NCBI GenBank assembly: GCA_030674185.1
Contig: JAPXFY010000023.1
Span: forward strand, 24,967,673-25,031,672
Length of the DNA stretch: 64,000 bases
Reading direction: 5' to 3'
Source: Monoplex corrugatus
Lineage: Eukaryota > Mollusca > Gastropoda > Littorinimorpha > Ranellidae
The position numbers and the translations under genes were made by a program. The first letter of the stretch is position 1. Each line of letters opens with the position of its first letter. The notes beneath the pieces are model-generated. The model saw only the letters and a program-made list of their open reading frames with translations, did not search any database and was not told the origin of the DNA. Positions 47,601-59,520 of the stretch are shown here, piece after piece.

Positions 47601-47734
47601 AGATTGATACAAGCATAGACAGTAGTATGTATTCATATTCTGTTCTTGTTGTCACAGTGGATTTACAATGTGAAACTCGGGTTGCTCTTCTCATTGAGAG
47701 CATCTTGCCCGAGTGCAGTGGCACTTTTTAAAAA

Positions 47735-48082
47735 CATCTTTTTTTTTAAAACTTACCAAGACGTTAGAAAGGCAAGAAGGCTAATTGGCCTTTGAAGGGA
47801 GGGACCTGGGAAATAAATCTGTCTCTCCAGTGTTTTATACCAGGGCAACCGTGCGAATGCCCTGCTCTTAACAATTTTCAACTGTTGTGGGATCTTCAGC
47901 GTGCGCAGCCAGAAGGCATATGGCTCCGACTTGTTTCTCACCCCCTTCTGAAGGACGAGACTTAAGTTTGTTTTTCCGGTCAAACTGAGGAGAAAAGTCA
48001 AGGTTTTAACGGGGAACGATCTCTGGAACCTTGATTCAGTTATTTGCAGGCGAACGTCTGAACCATTCTGCCACCTTTCTCC
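47735..48082 (-). mobile_element. tRNA-derived SINE family C, minus strand
   Basis: AGAAAGGCAAGAAGGCTAAT, AGGGACCTGGGAAATAAATC, TTCAGCGTGCGCAGCCAGAA, CTGAGGAGAAAAGTCAAGG as at 37590-37925. On the minus strand the end reads GGTGGCAGAATGGTTCAGAC GTTCGCCTGC, a Leu/Ser-tRNA-like A-box region. Confidence 0.8.
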
Positions 48083-48186
48083 TGTAAGTTAGAACCTCAA
48101 GACCTTATCAGCATGTTGGATTTATGCACTCCCTGAGCCTAACTACTAACATCATGCTTTGTCAACCATGACAGCAAAACAAAAAC

Positions 48187-48266
48187 TTAACCCTTTGACT
48201 CCCTGACCCTATCCACCAGGTTCCTGGAGGATGCTGGTGGATAGGGCGAGGAAGTCAAAGGGTTAA
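48187..48266. repeat. Palindromic hairpin repeat family, copy
   Basis: TTAACCCTTTGACTCCCTGA ... GATGCTGGTGGATAGGGCGA GGAAGTCAAAGGGTTAA; an ~80-nt foldback. Confidence 0.9.
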
Positions 48267-48785
48267 ATTTTTGATTGTGGTGGTGTGGGAGACAAAGTTT
48301 TCAGGCTGTTGCCATGACGATTCTGGATCTTTTTTCTATCACTTGGCATCAGCGGCATTGCTACATACGTAATTTATTTCAGGCATGGAAATGCTGTTTT
48401 GAGAAAAACTTAAAATCAGAAGGATTTCTGATGTTGATAAGCCTGGTGCTGTGTGTTGCAGGAGCTGGAGAAACGATGGTGGAGCTGGCAGGTCTGCTGT
48501 CCTGTCACTGTCGTCTCTATGTCTGTCTTGAGTCCGGGACATCACTCTTGTACACTTTCCTTTCCTCACCCCACCCATCAGACGCTTGCAGGAAGCTGGT
48601 TACATCTTAATGACTCCCTCACCCTTACTGCTAGATGGTGTGAAAAGAAGTCAGTTAATTGTTTCACTCCCACACTTTTACTGTTAGACAGCTGAAGGAA
48701 GCTGGTGTATAGGATGAGGGGGTTCAGACTGAAATGGACGAAAGCACCCTGGTTTTTTGTTGTTGTTGTTTTTGCTCTCCTTCAG

Positions 48786-48863
48786 GACAGAGGGCGCTCT
48801 CGTTCGTATATGAGTGGAAAGGACTGCTGGTCTGGGAATGTTGATCACACATAGTGAAATTAG
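48786..48863 (+). other. Possible non-coding 3' exon
   Basis: A good polypyrimidine tract and TCCTTCAG precede 78 nt ending TTAG|GTAAGC. It could be a 3' UTR exon of the V-ATPase gene if the donor at 46319 is used. No conserved coding content. Confidence 0.25.
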
Positions 48864-48943
48864 GTAAGCATACACAGGAAATCAGTATTACAAATGACAT
48901 TTTTAACTTGAAGAAAAGCAGAAATGTTTGTGAAATTGAAATG

Positions 48944-49139
48944 TACACACACGCACGCACCCCACACAGCGCACACGCACACGCGCGCGCACACACACAT
49001 GCACGCACCACACCACCAGCACGCACGCACCGCACGCACGCACACACACCACACACACACCACACCAACACACACACAGCACACGCACACACACACGCAC
49101 ACGCACACACACACCACACACACCACACACACACACACC
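48944..49139 (+). repeat. CA-rich microsatellite with GCACGCAC variants
   Basis: Irregular CACACA/CGCACGCAC/ACCACAC tract. Open Cys-Val and His-Thr frames are artefacts. Confidence 0.92.
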
Positions 49140-49247
49140 CCTCTTGTGTTCTGGGAGCTGCGCATGAATATCGGTGTTTGTTTTGCCAGATAGAGCATCA
49201 ACCCTATGATTTTATTTCATGCTTCAGAAATCATCATATGTAGAAGT

Positions 49248-49854
49248 CAGGCATGGGAATTCTCCTCGGATCCGCTATTTTCAGCGGAAATCAACCTAGC
49301 GTCCTCGTGAAAAAAATTGAGCTCCTCGGATTCTCGAGAAAGGCAAAAAAATATATATATATTCGTAACCGTGCCGATCCAGAATTTTATAGTGCGCGAT
49401 TCCGGTGTAGCGTTCAATCTTTGCAGCCGCCCGCTAATGCTGCTAGCAGTGTCCGCGCTTTCTATAGGTAGTTGCATCGCCGGGCACATCCGCTTTTGCG
49501 AGTGAGTCAGCGGCTTTGAACGCAGCAATACTATCCCTTCAGCGGCCATTTTTCTTTTTGAAGCATTCGAGGCAGTGAGCGGTTGCATGATTTAAAAACA
49601 GTCGCACATTCCAGTGAGCGATTGAAGATGTCATCAGTGGCAAGAATTGTTAATCGAACGGACGCACTTGACGAAGAGGGCATATTAACCTTATAAAAGT
49701 GCCAAATTTGAATAATTTTACAATGGAAATATGCCTGAAAGTGATGCCCAGATATGCGCAGATTTTAATGTAGCAGAAAAAAATTTTCCGGGGGAGCATG
49801 CCCCCGGACCCCCCTAGTTTCAGAGGATTCTCCTTATACCAATTCCCATGCCTG
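49248..49854. mobile_element. MITE with 14-bp perfect terminal inverted repeats (hAT-like)
   Basis: Ends CAGGCATGGGAATT and AATTCCCATGCCTG are exact reverse complements. The flanking AGAAGT (49242-49247 and 49855-49860) is a 6-bp direct repeat. The CAG...CTG ends, the CCCCCGGACCCCCCTAG motif near one end and 607 bp length suggest a hAT-derived MITE, though an 8-bp duplication would be expected. Confidence 0.8.
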
Positions 49855-50303
49855 AGAAGTGGAAGGACTTAAGATTATCCCCCTTTTGAGCCAGTTATTC
49901 CCCTTCGTCTGATGTCTGGATGAGGGAGTGAAAAGATTAAAATCAAACAGCGGTTGTCTTCTGCTGTACTACACACACACAGACAGGGAGCTACAGTGCT
50001 GTGAATTTCACCACAAGTACAATCCATTTTGATTGTTTTCTAAAAAATACAAAACATGTGTGAGATTGAAGGACTGAGGCTGCTGTGGGAAACTGGTTGC
50101 GGATGTGGTGTTTGACACACAAAGATGAAACCGGCAGAGGTTTAGGTGCTGGTGTTGTGTTTGGCAGACAGAGATGAAACGAACAGAGGACAAATGCTCT
50201 TGTTGTTGTTGTTGTTGTTGTGCATGATAAAGTATTTATTTGATGTGGCAGTATAACTGTGTTAATGTGAATGTAGAGGTGGTTTGTATAATATCTTTCA
50301 TTA

Positions 50304-50358
50304 AACCCTTTGAATTCCATCAGGAAGCTGGTGGACAGGCTGAGGGAGACAAGGGTTA
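50304..50358. repeat. Palindromic hairpin repeat family, shortened copy
   Basis: AAACCCTTTGAATTCCATCAGGAAGCTGG-type text joins a left arm directly to GCTGGTGGACAGGCTGAGGG, missing the centre. Confidence 0.7.
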
Positions 50359-50545
50359 GATAATGGTTACATATGTGGGAGATAGATGTCTTTAACCAAC
50401 AGTCCTTGGGGTTGAATAAATAATGATTACATATGTAGGAGGTAGAAGTCAGTCCTTGGGGTTAAATAAATAATTCTTACATATGTAGAAGGGTTAGATA
50501 ACGGTTACATATGAGGGAGATAGATGTCTTTAATCGACAATCTTT
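50340..50545 (+). repeat. ~60-bp repeat, three copies
   Basis: GGTTACATATGTGGGAGATA and GATGTCTTTAACCAACAGTC recur with CTTGGGGTTAAATAAATAAT between. Confidence 0.8.
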
Positions 50546-50769
50546 TCCCTAAATTAGTTCAGAATGATCTTTGGTTCCCTATAGCTTCCTGTCAAGCATG
50601 TACACATGATTTCAAGTCTGTTTCTGTTCTTTCCTCTCCCCCCCCCCCCACCCCCCAATCTTTTCCTGTATATGTTTGTGTCTGTGCGTTTTGAAGGAAA
50701 TCAGATTTTGGATTTTTTGGAAGATCAGTGCTGAACAGAAGTGGGTTGCGCTTGTATTTACTATAGGTA

Positions 50770-51275
50770 GTGACATGGTGTTATGTTGTTACTTGTAGGT
50801 CTGTGAGTGGTGTCTGTCTGATAGTACACTTGTATGTGTTGGGTAGTGACGTGGTATTATGTTATGTGTGTAGGTCTGTGAATGGTGTCTGTCTGATAGT
50901 ACACTTGTATGTGTTGGGTAGTGACGTGGTATTATGTTATGTGTGTAGGTCTGTGAATGGTGTCTGTCTGATAGTACACTTGTATGTGTTGGGTAGTGAC
51001 GTGGTATTATGTTATGTGTGTAGGTCTGTGAGTGGTGTCTGTCTGATAGTACACTTGTATGTGTTGGGTAGTGACGTGGTATTATGTTATGTGTGTAGGT
51101 CTGTGAGTGGTGTCTGTCTGATAGTACACTTGTATGTGTTGGGTAGTGACGTGGTATTATGTTATGTGTGTAGGTCTGTGAGTGGTGTCTGTCTGATATT
51201 ATATTTGTGTTTGTTGTGTTGGACAGTGGTGTGGTGTTACATTATGCATGTAGGTCTGTGAGTGGTGTCTGTCTG
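50770..51275 (+). repeat. 75-bp minisatellite, ~6.5 copies
   Basis: Unit: GGTCTGTGAGTGGTGTCTGT, CTGATAGTACACTTGTATGT, GTTGGGTAGTGACGTGGTAT, TATGTTATGTGTGTA. 75 is divisible by 3, so a 163-codon frame stays open; not a gene. Each unit holds TATGTGTGTAG|GTCTGTGAG, an AG|GT step. Confidence 0.95.
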
Positions 51276-51929
51276 ATTGGTCACCCTTTAGATATCTGAG
51301 ATAGCTGACTCGGTGTGCATTGCTAGAACAGAAAGGCTGCCCGTGCATTCCTTTGTGCACGCCAGAACAAAAAAGGTTATAGGCTTCATATACCTGATCT
51401 TTTGAGCGGCATTCATTCTTCAAACTATGAACCACACATTCCTCTTGTCTTTCTCCCTTATAAAAACTGGACACTGCAAGGTGTTTTGGACTCTTGTGGA
51501 GGACCTTGTACAGTAAAGACATAAAAACCTGAAGCACACACAAATAGGATGGCAACATGTGTTTCATTTACAAAACAAGATGGGCACTTGTCATTTTGCG
51601 CGTTTAACTCTGTTGTGACGGGACTTGCCTCAAGACTGTTGCAGCACTGGCCTGATCTGAGGTTGCCTTCAGAATATTCGGGGCATACAGGACTTGTTCT
51701 TTTTGTTAATTAGCTTCTCTCAATACTTGCAGAGTTACAAGAAATTTTACATACTTACGGTAACATGATTGGGAAATCAAACTTTCACAAAGTAAACAAA
51801 CATGGGAGATAACTCTGTGATTTCCATTCCAGAGGTTGCTAGGGTGAAACAGCTGTTGGTGTTTCCCCGTCGCAAATGTGTTAATATGTGAGCTCATTGT
51901 GGTTTTGTATGTTTCTGTTTGCTTGAAAG

Positions 51930-52040
51930 CTGTTAGTTTGATTCAAATTTGATGAAGAAATATTTGAGCGTTTGATTCAAATTTGATAAAAGATATATTC
52001 AGGCGTTTGATTCAGATTTGATAAAGACATACTCAAGCGT
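51930..52040 (+). repeat. ~40-bp repeat, three copies
   Basis: GTTTGATTCAAATTTGATAA ... with TATTCAGGC between. Confidence 0.85.
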
Positions 52041-52629
52041 AGGGCAGACAACTGCCGTGAACATGTCATTCCTAATCTTGGTGGTGCATTTTCTAAATTT
52101 TCTGTATAGAAAGCTTACTGTCCTGGTCCCGTTTTTTGTTGTTGTTTTTGTTGTTGTTGTTGTTGTTGTTGTTTGTTTTTTGATGTGTTCTCATATCTTT
52201 CCTGTAAGTCTTATTCTTACATGATGGTTCATACACCTGAAAGTGTCCATAGTGTCATTGAGATCCTTTTAGCAATGGACATGAGATATACTCGCAGTGG
52301 GGTACTATAGACGTAGAAATTAAGGTCCTCTCCTGTTTTGAAACCACAGAAGCCATCAGTTTTGCTCTAAGGTAGTGAGGAGATCTTTTTCCTGTCATAG
52401 TGTCTTTTCCTTTCTTCTTTGTGCCGTCCAGATCATTTACCTGTATTTCTTCCTGGTTCTGTCCTTAGCTTTCCAAAGACAGTACAATAGCCTTCTAAGT
52501 GCAATAAAGAATGGTCATAACACACAAAAATCTGCTTCTTCCGCTAAGTAGGGTGATTTGTATGAATTGCTATGAGGAGCGCTGTTAGGAGCTGTAACTG
52601 TGTAAGAAGGGGGGTGTACGATGTGTCTC

Positions 52630-53318
52630 TTAACTCATTGAGTGCCAGAGGGTTTTCCACGTTTGTGCCAGACCATTTTCGCGTGACTGAAAATTGTTTA
52701 GGGTGTGTTTATATCTGAGGTCACTGTGCATGTGATTATTCACATAAGTTAGTCATGTTAGATATCAAAAGAAAGGTAAGAGGACAGGCAATAAGGATAT
52801 GCATGGAAAACAACAATATTGGAGTTGTAAATTAGGATTATATGGGTTATAAAATGAGGACAAATAAAAAAAAAAAAAGTCATGCACATTATACATACAA
52901 ATCAGACTGCCTATCGTCTGTGCAGATTCCCTTACAAAATCAGATGAATACTCCAAAAGGCACATCCAGTTGTGATATGAATGCTTTTTACAGCTTGAAA
53001 ATATTCCAATTAGTCACTGTTCTGTGCACATTTTTGTCTAAAACGTTCACTGGCAACGCCCGACGTACCTCCATTGTTTTGTTGAAAAAGATCCGAAAAA
53101 CACGGTCAAAACAAACGTGAACACACAAGAACTGCTCAGGGCAGAAGCAACGGAAACTACAAGAGTTATCGGTCGTGTGGCTACAGTAAAAAGTCGGATC
53201 GGCTATCATCGGAAACTAAATGAAGCACACAAAGTTATATCAACGATATATCGTTGCCTGGCACAACTGCAGCCACCTATATCGACGATATATCGTCGAT
53301 TTGCACGGAAAGAGTTAA
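52630..53318. mobile_element. Third TTAA-flanked element (element 3), ~0.69 kb
   Basis: Starts TTAACTCATTGAGTGCC and ends, reversed, TTAACTCTTTCCGTGCA (12 of 17 positions match) with TTAA at both borders. Two sub-terminal palindromes, TATCAACGATATATCGTTG (about 53238-53256) and ATATCGACGATATATCGTCG (about 53279-53298), lie near the right end. The start resembles element 2. No transposase remains. Confidence 0.65.
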
Positions 53319-53679
53319 GCCTTCAACTCCTGGTCATCATATCTTGTCAACATTGATCATACAATACTTGTACTCTCCGTACTGTCCAACAAAACATTTT
53401 TTAAATAGTTTTGAGCATTATTTGAATTGTGTGATTTTATTTGTGTCTGTGTGAGATTGGTGATGTTTTGTGTGTGTGCAGAAATTATAAGTAATCCTGG
53501 GAGCTTAAGTGTATAGCTCATGCTTAGAAATTTATTTGCTGGTCCTTTGGAGGAAAAAAGTGCCCCAGTGTCGGGTAGACATCTACCTTTTTGTTGGGAT
53601 CACTCATTATTTTTGTGTATGCTACAGTGAAAATAAGAAATGACAGTCTTTTGTTATGTAATGATCAACTTACAATATG

Positions 53680-53771
53680 TGTGTGTGTGTTTGAGAGAGA
53701 GAGAGAGTACAACTTTTTTTAACTTGACAGTAATATGGTTTATGATGATTGTGTGTCTCTCTGTGTGTGTG

Positions 53772-53814
<43 letters not shown>

Positions 53815-53835
53815 GTATGTGTGTGTGTCTTATTT
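53680..53835 (+). repeat. (GA)n, (GT)n and (TCTG)n simple repeats
   Basis: GAGAGAGAGAGAG at 53694, then a (CTGT)n run of about ten units at 53774-53812 flanked by GT repeats. Confidence 0.92.
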
Positions 53836-54464
53836 ATGGCCAAGTCAAGGGAAATGCATGTGGATGTCATTCTAGCATTATTGTTTTGTCATTTCAGTAT
53901 GTTCTCCACATGTAGACTTTGCAGACTGTGATTTACAAACTGACTGCTCCATTTGAAACTGATCATCATTATGAAGTTTGTTTGAGCTGTGGAATAGAAA
54001 TTATAGTTGTTCTTTCTCCTCCTGTGCTTGTATAACATACTGCATATGTGGGTTTTGTGCTGTATGTGTAGCAGGTTGAGCATTTGAGAGTGTGTGTGTG
54101 TGTGATGTGTAGAAAGTAGACCATTTTGAGTGTGTGTGTGTGTGTGTTACAATATTTCGCTGCTGCTTGTGCTTAGAGTTACTGATGTAGGAGTACTTGT
54201 TGTTGTATCAATTTTACCCTTGTTGTTGGTGGTATTATTATTGTTGTTATGTATTTACTTGTTTTTATTTATTTAGTTAGTTATTTATTTATCAGTGATG
54301 AAAGCGAGTGGTGCAGTTCCTCTACCAAATCAAGAGATTTCTTAACGAAAACATGGACCTGGAAAGAGGACAGAAATTATAGTGAAATCTTGACCCTGCC
54401 GTTGTCAGGCATAAGACATTTCAGATAAATGTGTTCAAGACTGTACTAGGTGTAGGATTTGTGT

Positions 54465-54600
54465 AAAGGCTTTTGGCATTCACCATGACCAGTTGGGATC
54501 TCTTCATCATGTGGCATGTCTGATGTTAACCCTTTTGGCATTCACCATGACCAGTTGGGATCTCTTCATCACGTGGCATGTCTGATGTTAACCCTATGAC
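54465..54600 (+). repeat. Direct duplication of ~66 bp
   Basis: CTTTTGGCATTCACCATGAC CAGTTGGGATCTCTTCATCA ... GTGGCATGTCTGATGTTAAC occurs twice in tandem with two differences. Confidence 0.9.
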
Positions 54601-54780
54601 TCCTGCACCCTGTCCACCAGCATCCCGCAGCATCAACCCATGCTAGCAGATCAAAAACTTAACCCTTTGACTCCCTCGCCCTATCCATGAGCTTCCTGCT
54701 GGTAGATAGAGTGAGGGAGTGGAAGGGTTAAGTTTTTGCAGTTGGTGAATAGGGTACAGGTGTCAAAGGGTTAAAACATA
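54590..54780. repeat. Palindromic hairpin repeat family, cluster
   Basis: Several arms: AACCCTATGACTCCTGCACC, AACCCTTTGACTCCCTCGCC ... GTGAGGGAGTGGAAGGGTTA and GGTGTCAAAGGGTTAA. Confidence 0.85.
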
Positions 54781-54999
54781 TGGGGTCTTTTTGAGCATGG
54801 AGACGGCAGACTGAAACTCGAAGAATTGACTGGATTTTGCCACACAAGAGGTTTTGGATGGAGCCAGTGTCCTTCATGCCGTAGTAGTTATGGGAACTAG
54901 CTGGTTTCAGACTGAATCAAAGAACCAGAAATACACAAACAGAATGAGAACACAAATATAATGCAAAAAAAAACAAACTAGACAGGTGCAAATGTTCGG

Positions 55000-56090
55000 C
55001 CATCTGGCCTCTGTCAGGTGAATGCAAAAGACAGCAAAGAATAAATGCACAAAACTGAGGTAGAAGAAACATTCAGTTCATATTTACTATTTTTCCCGCT
55101 CAACTGAACATTGGGAAAGTCATGTTGCTGCTCTCCCCCACCCCCATCCCCCAGTTTTGTGTATGTATTCGTCTTTGTCATTTGTGTACACTTGACAAAG
55201 GACAATTAGATTAAAATTAGATGAAAATTTGTGGCTGTTTTGTTTTGTTATATTGAATTCACATTCTCACTGTATTTCTGTGTTTTTTGGTTCCTGTTTG
55301 CTTGGATGCTGATGTAGATTTTGGATCAAAAAATCAAATCCCTTGAGTCCAAAGCTTAATCAAGATCACGGAACTCATCTTTACTTTCTGTTGTTTCAAA
55401 ATTCATCATGTTGATTCATTCGTTTATTGACTTTGTGTAAGTGCTGCTTGTTTGATGAGGATGTGTTTTTCATTGCAAGTGTCCATAAGTTCTGTTTGTT
55501 TTACGAAGATGTGTTTTCGTTGAAAGTGTCCAGTTTTTTAACTTCACATATTTTTCTGTCCAACATGTGTTCATTTTGTTTTTGTACAGGAGAGATGTTT
55601 TATCATGTAGAATTAACCTTTTTCACTTCCTCCTCATGTCCTGGTGGACTGAATAGGGAGTGAGGATTTAATCAGTTTGTGCTGAAAATCAGTTTATATC
55701 AGAGGTAGGTATAAACAGATTATTTGCCGGCGTTTTGTAATATATCAGCTTGATGACTTCAGTGCCAATTTCTTCCCTAAAGAAATCTTAATAAATCTTG
55801 TATAATATAGGGCCCCTCCGGTATTCATCATTGGTTCCTTTGATGTTTTGTTTGATTATATGTTGTTGGTTTTCAACCAAGAGGGTTGATTTGGTTTCAT
55901 TTTAGTGTTGTTTACAAAATGATATTGGGAATGTCAGACTTGTTACTGAGGTTTGTGAGCTCCCTACAAAGTGCAGAATGTTTGCTGGGAAAGGAATAGC
56001 ACCACTCTATAACCAGGATGTCAGTTTTGAGTTGTATGATGAATGTTTATTAACGGTAATACTTTGTACAGGAATCGGAGTTCATAACAT
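55000..56090. other. No gene recognised
   Basis: AT-rich sequence with short unrelated frames; repeats of GATGTGTTTTTCATTGCAAG type at 55455-55530 only. Confidence 0.5.
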
Positions 56091-56375
56091 TTAAATTAGC
56101 GTTTGAAAGTAAGTCTGTATATTAAGTTAGCGTTTGAAGTTAAGTCTGTATATAATTATTATTTGGGGGAAATGGTCGTGACATAAAGACAATAACATGA
56201 TGTAATGGTCAATACATAAAGACAAGAGATCATTTTATGGTAATTACGTAAAGACAGTAATGGATAATTTTATGGTTATGACCTAAAGATAATAACATAA
56301 TGTTATGGTTACTACATAAGTGACAGATGTTATGGTTATTACGTAAAGACAATAGCAAATAATTTTATTTTTATT
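56090..56375 (+). repeat. Degenerate ~45-bp repeats
   Basis: AAATTAGCGTTTGAAAGTAA GTCTGTATAT twice, then four or five units of TTATGGTTATTACGTAAAGA CAATAAC. Confidence 0.8.
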
Positions 56376-56759
56376 TTACTTCCCATTATGCTGTCATACT
56401 TAGGGCAGCAATAAAGAAATGCCACTAACGTATGTTCTGGACCAGCCTTTCTATGGTAACCCACATGTAATTTACAGCTAACATTTGTAAATAATTGGTG
56501 CAAAAAATCCCAAAGGTTGGTGGTGAGTGGGCATCAAAGGTTTGCATGCTTATAATTGCCCAGACTGCCATCCTTAATCTCCTCCCCTTTTTCCACATAC
56601 ACACATGTGCACTCAGACGTGCACGTGCACACACAACTACAGGACTTGAGCAATGCAAAGCTGAAGCATAATCTTGTTGTATTAACCCTCCGACTCCCTC
56701 AGCCTGTAAAAACAGGAAGCTGGTGGATGGTGGAGTAAGTGAAAAGGTCAGAAAAACTG

Positions 56760-58260
56760 ATGCTCAGTCCAGGTATGCATATTCTAACAGTATGTTTTGT
56801 TGGTAGTGTTGGTGGTAACCAATGTAATGGTTATTGTAACAGTAAAAATATTAGGATGTGTGCATTGACAAGATTAATAACCACATACATGTGTTGGGTT
56901 CCTGTCATTTTGTTTGTATATGTGACACAGATGTGTGTCAGTTTATTCCACTGCCAAAGTCATAAACTCATTGGCTAAATGTCCTGTATGTACAATACAC
57001 AAGATGAGTATGAAATGTTTGTTAGTAATAGATGTCAACCACCCAGACGAATAAGCAGCTTTCATTATCAGATTCGTACGATACTGTGTAGAAAATAGTT
57101 TTGTCAGTGAAAGGAAAAAGGTAATACAAGTTGTTTACAACCTGAAGATCATGCCAATGTACAGCACTGATGTGTAGAAGCTGATGATATTTGCAGCTGA
57201 TGATATTTGCCATGATTATCTTACATCCATGTCCTTTACATGGCATTTATGGTGTTGGTGGTTTGAAACTTCAAATCGAGGAAGACCCAACAACCATGAA
57301 CAGATTAGTGTGAAAGTAAAAGTGTGTAGCACAGTGACAAAACCACTCTCTGTCTCTTACCCTGGAGGCACATGATCCTCCAGTAGTAGGGAATCTCATC
57401 ACAGACTGAATGTTGCTTAGGCTGTCTGTGGTGTTGGTGCGTATGGAATCATCTGAACTGTTGTATAGCGCTGTCTTGTGCATAATGAAGCTGTACTGCA
57501 GTTAAATGATGGCTGTTAAAAAGGTTGGTATTGTTCGTTTAGCGTTTTAACTACCACTGTTGTTACAGAAATCTTTTTTTTTACAGAATTCTTGTGTTTT
57601 GTTTTTATAATAGAATACTAGTAAACTATTTCTGATCTCAGCTACTGAGAAAATTATCAGGCTGGAATGTATTTATGTTTTCTTTTGTTGTTGCTTTTGT
57701 GATAAGATAAACTGTGCACTTGACTCATCAAATATTGTTAGAAAATCAATAATAATACTTACTAACAACAACAACAAAAGGTTAAGCATTAATTTAAACA
57801 TCAGGTATCTCAGTGGTAATCTTAGTTAACATAAAATAGTTAAATATTAAGCAACAGGTATTTATAAATTGAACTTAGTAAATAAAACACATTCACTTTC
57901 AAAATATTGCAATCTTTTCTTTACAAGGTTCAGTTCAGATTTTGTACTTGTGGTTATGATTCTAAATCTTCACTTTTTAAAACTCTGTATGGATGTTGTG
58001 AAATAGAAATCGTTAATGGAGAATTTTGGCACTGCATGTTAGTTTACTTGATAGCTCTTGCTAAGTGTGAATGATTGTAAGTCTCTGTGTATTCTTCAAA
58101 ATCTTCAGACCACATGGTTGGCTGGGCTTTACAGTAATAATAATATTGACCAACATCCTCAGAGTTGCGTTTCATAAGATGTGTTGTCACATCTCTTTGA
58201 GCTTACTTCATTATTGTCAAGTATTACGTTGGCGATCGTGGTGTATTTTGTGCTTAGCAT
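56760..58260. other. No gene recognised
   Basis: AT-rich, apparently single-copy; short frames only, none with recognisable features. Confidence 0.5.
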
Positions 58261-58375
58261 ATTTAACTTGCAGGTTGTATTAAAGTTATGTTTACACCAT
58301 TTTCTTCTTTGATCTCTGCCCCACCCTGCCCCCATTCTCCTCCTCCCTTCCCTCTTTCCCTCCACCCATTCTCTT

Positions 58376-58428
58376 GTGTGTGTGTGTGTGTGTGTGGGGT
58401 GTGCGTGTGTGTGTGTGTGTGTGCGTGT
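58376..58428 (+). repeat. (GT)n microsatellite
   Basis: GT tract with a GGGG interruption directly before a family B element. Confidence 0.9.
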
Positions 58429-58437
58429 GTTTTATTG

Positions 58438-58768
58438 TCACGGGTTGGTTCTTTTGATAGAGCCATGGACTCAAGATCTGATATCTCCAGGTCACTCCCA
58501 GCCAGCAACATTAAAAAAACTGGCCTGTTCACTTTTCACCTTAAATGTTTCCATCATTTTGGTGGCATCGGCATAGTGTTTCGTATGTTCCCCCTTCCCC
58601 TCCCCTGGTGGTGTAGTGTTTCATTGGCCTCCCACCCCACCCCCCAGTTCAAGAACTTGCCAGCACATAGGGTTTTGTGCCAGATTATTGCTGGCAGATT
58701 TGGGTAGAGTGCATATGGAATTGTCCGAGTGCAATGAATTCTTCTTGAATAAACTCCAAACCGTTTGG
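58438..58768 (+). mobile_element. SINE-like family B, copy
   Basis: GGTTGGTTCTTTTGATAGAG, CATGGACTCAAGATCTGATA, CAGCCAGCAACATTAAAAAA, CAGCACATAGGGTTTTGTGC, GCATATGGAATTGTCCGAGT, AATGAATTCTTCTTGAATAA. The most complete copy of the family in the window. Confidence 0.88.
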
Positions 58769-59090
58769 TTTTTTTTTTCTTGCCCGCACCCCCCCTCTCT
58801 CTCTCTCTCTCTTTCATGTGTGTGTGTGTGCGCGTGTGTTTTGCTCATGCTGTAATATTGAAAGAAACCCTCGGTCAGTTATCTTCCAGGGATACCTGTT
58901 TGATGTGAAGTGTTGAGTTTTTACATCAAAGCGCAGACTTCTTATTATAGCCGTGTTAGCGTGAGAACTTACTGAGTGTTGTGGTGTCAGTTGTGTAGCT
59001 GTGCGCATATCGCTAGTCTGCTCTTGTTGAACTTTAGCAGTTGCACCGTTGTTAATAAATTACTGTACAATCTCATTACATTGTTGTGAA

Positions 59091-59130
59091 AATAAAATCT
59101 TGTTGCAGTTGATGTAATTGTGTGTGTTTG
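59091..59130 (+). terminator. Candidate polyadenylation site
   Basis: AATAAA at 59091 (another at 59054) is followed ~35 bp later by a long GT-rich tract (59118-59184), the arrangement of a vertebrate/invertebrate poly(A) signal with downstream GU element. Link to any transcript is unproven; it is 12.8 kb beyond the stop codon. Confidence 0.25.
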
Positions 59131-59134
59131 TGTG

Positions 59135-59186
<52 letters not shown>
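59118..59186 (+). repeat. (GT)n microsatellite
   Basis: GT tract just after the candidate poly(A) signal. Confidence 0.95.
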
Positions 59187-59188
<2 letters not shown>

Positions 59189-59336
59189 AGGGAGAAAGGA
59201 CAGAATGTGAACTGAGGGTGTGAAACGAAGATGAGGTGGCTGCTAGCTATATATATATTAATGTGAACGTTAAATTGTCATAAACGCCATCATAATTAAA
59301 TGTCAATGATTCATCATTGCGGAAATACAATCTTTT

Positions 59337-59520
59337 CAGTTTCAGTTTCTCAAGATTACATCTCCGTGCTCAGAACGAATTCCATATGGATTAACGTCAC
59401 AGGTGCCATGTGTATGGTGAACATGGCACATGCCTTAAGCCTGCACATAAACCCATGAACTGGCCAGGTCCTGAGGCCCTACCTAGACTATGTTTTACTT
59501 AGTCCATATTTTATACTGGT
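59337..59520 (+). repeat. Interspersed repeat family E, copy
   Basis: CAGTTTCTCAAGATTACATC, GAATTCCATATGGATTAACG, TCACAGGTGCCATGTGTATG, AACCCATGAACTGGCCAGGT, CCTGAGGCCCTACCTAGACT. Confidence 0.85.

Noticed and set aside
48462..48491. 30-nt micro-exon (ELEKRWWSWQ) between TTGCAG and GTCTGC
   Set aside because: Downstream of the V-ATPase stop, weak donor, no coding context; chance AG/GT pair is likelier.
50770..51261. 163-codon frame of six 25-residue repeats
   Set aside because: 75-bp minisatellite whose length is divisible by 3; no independent coding evidence.
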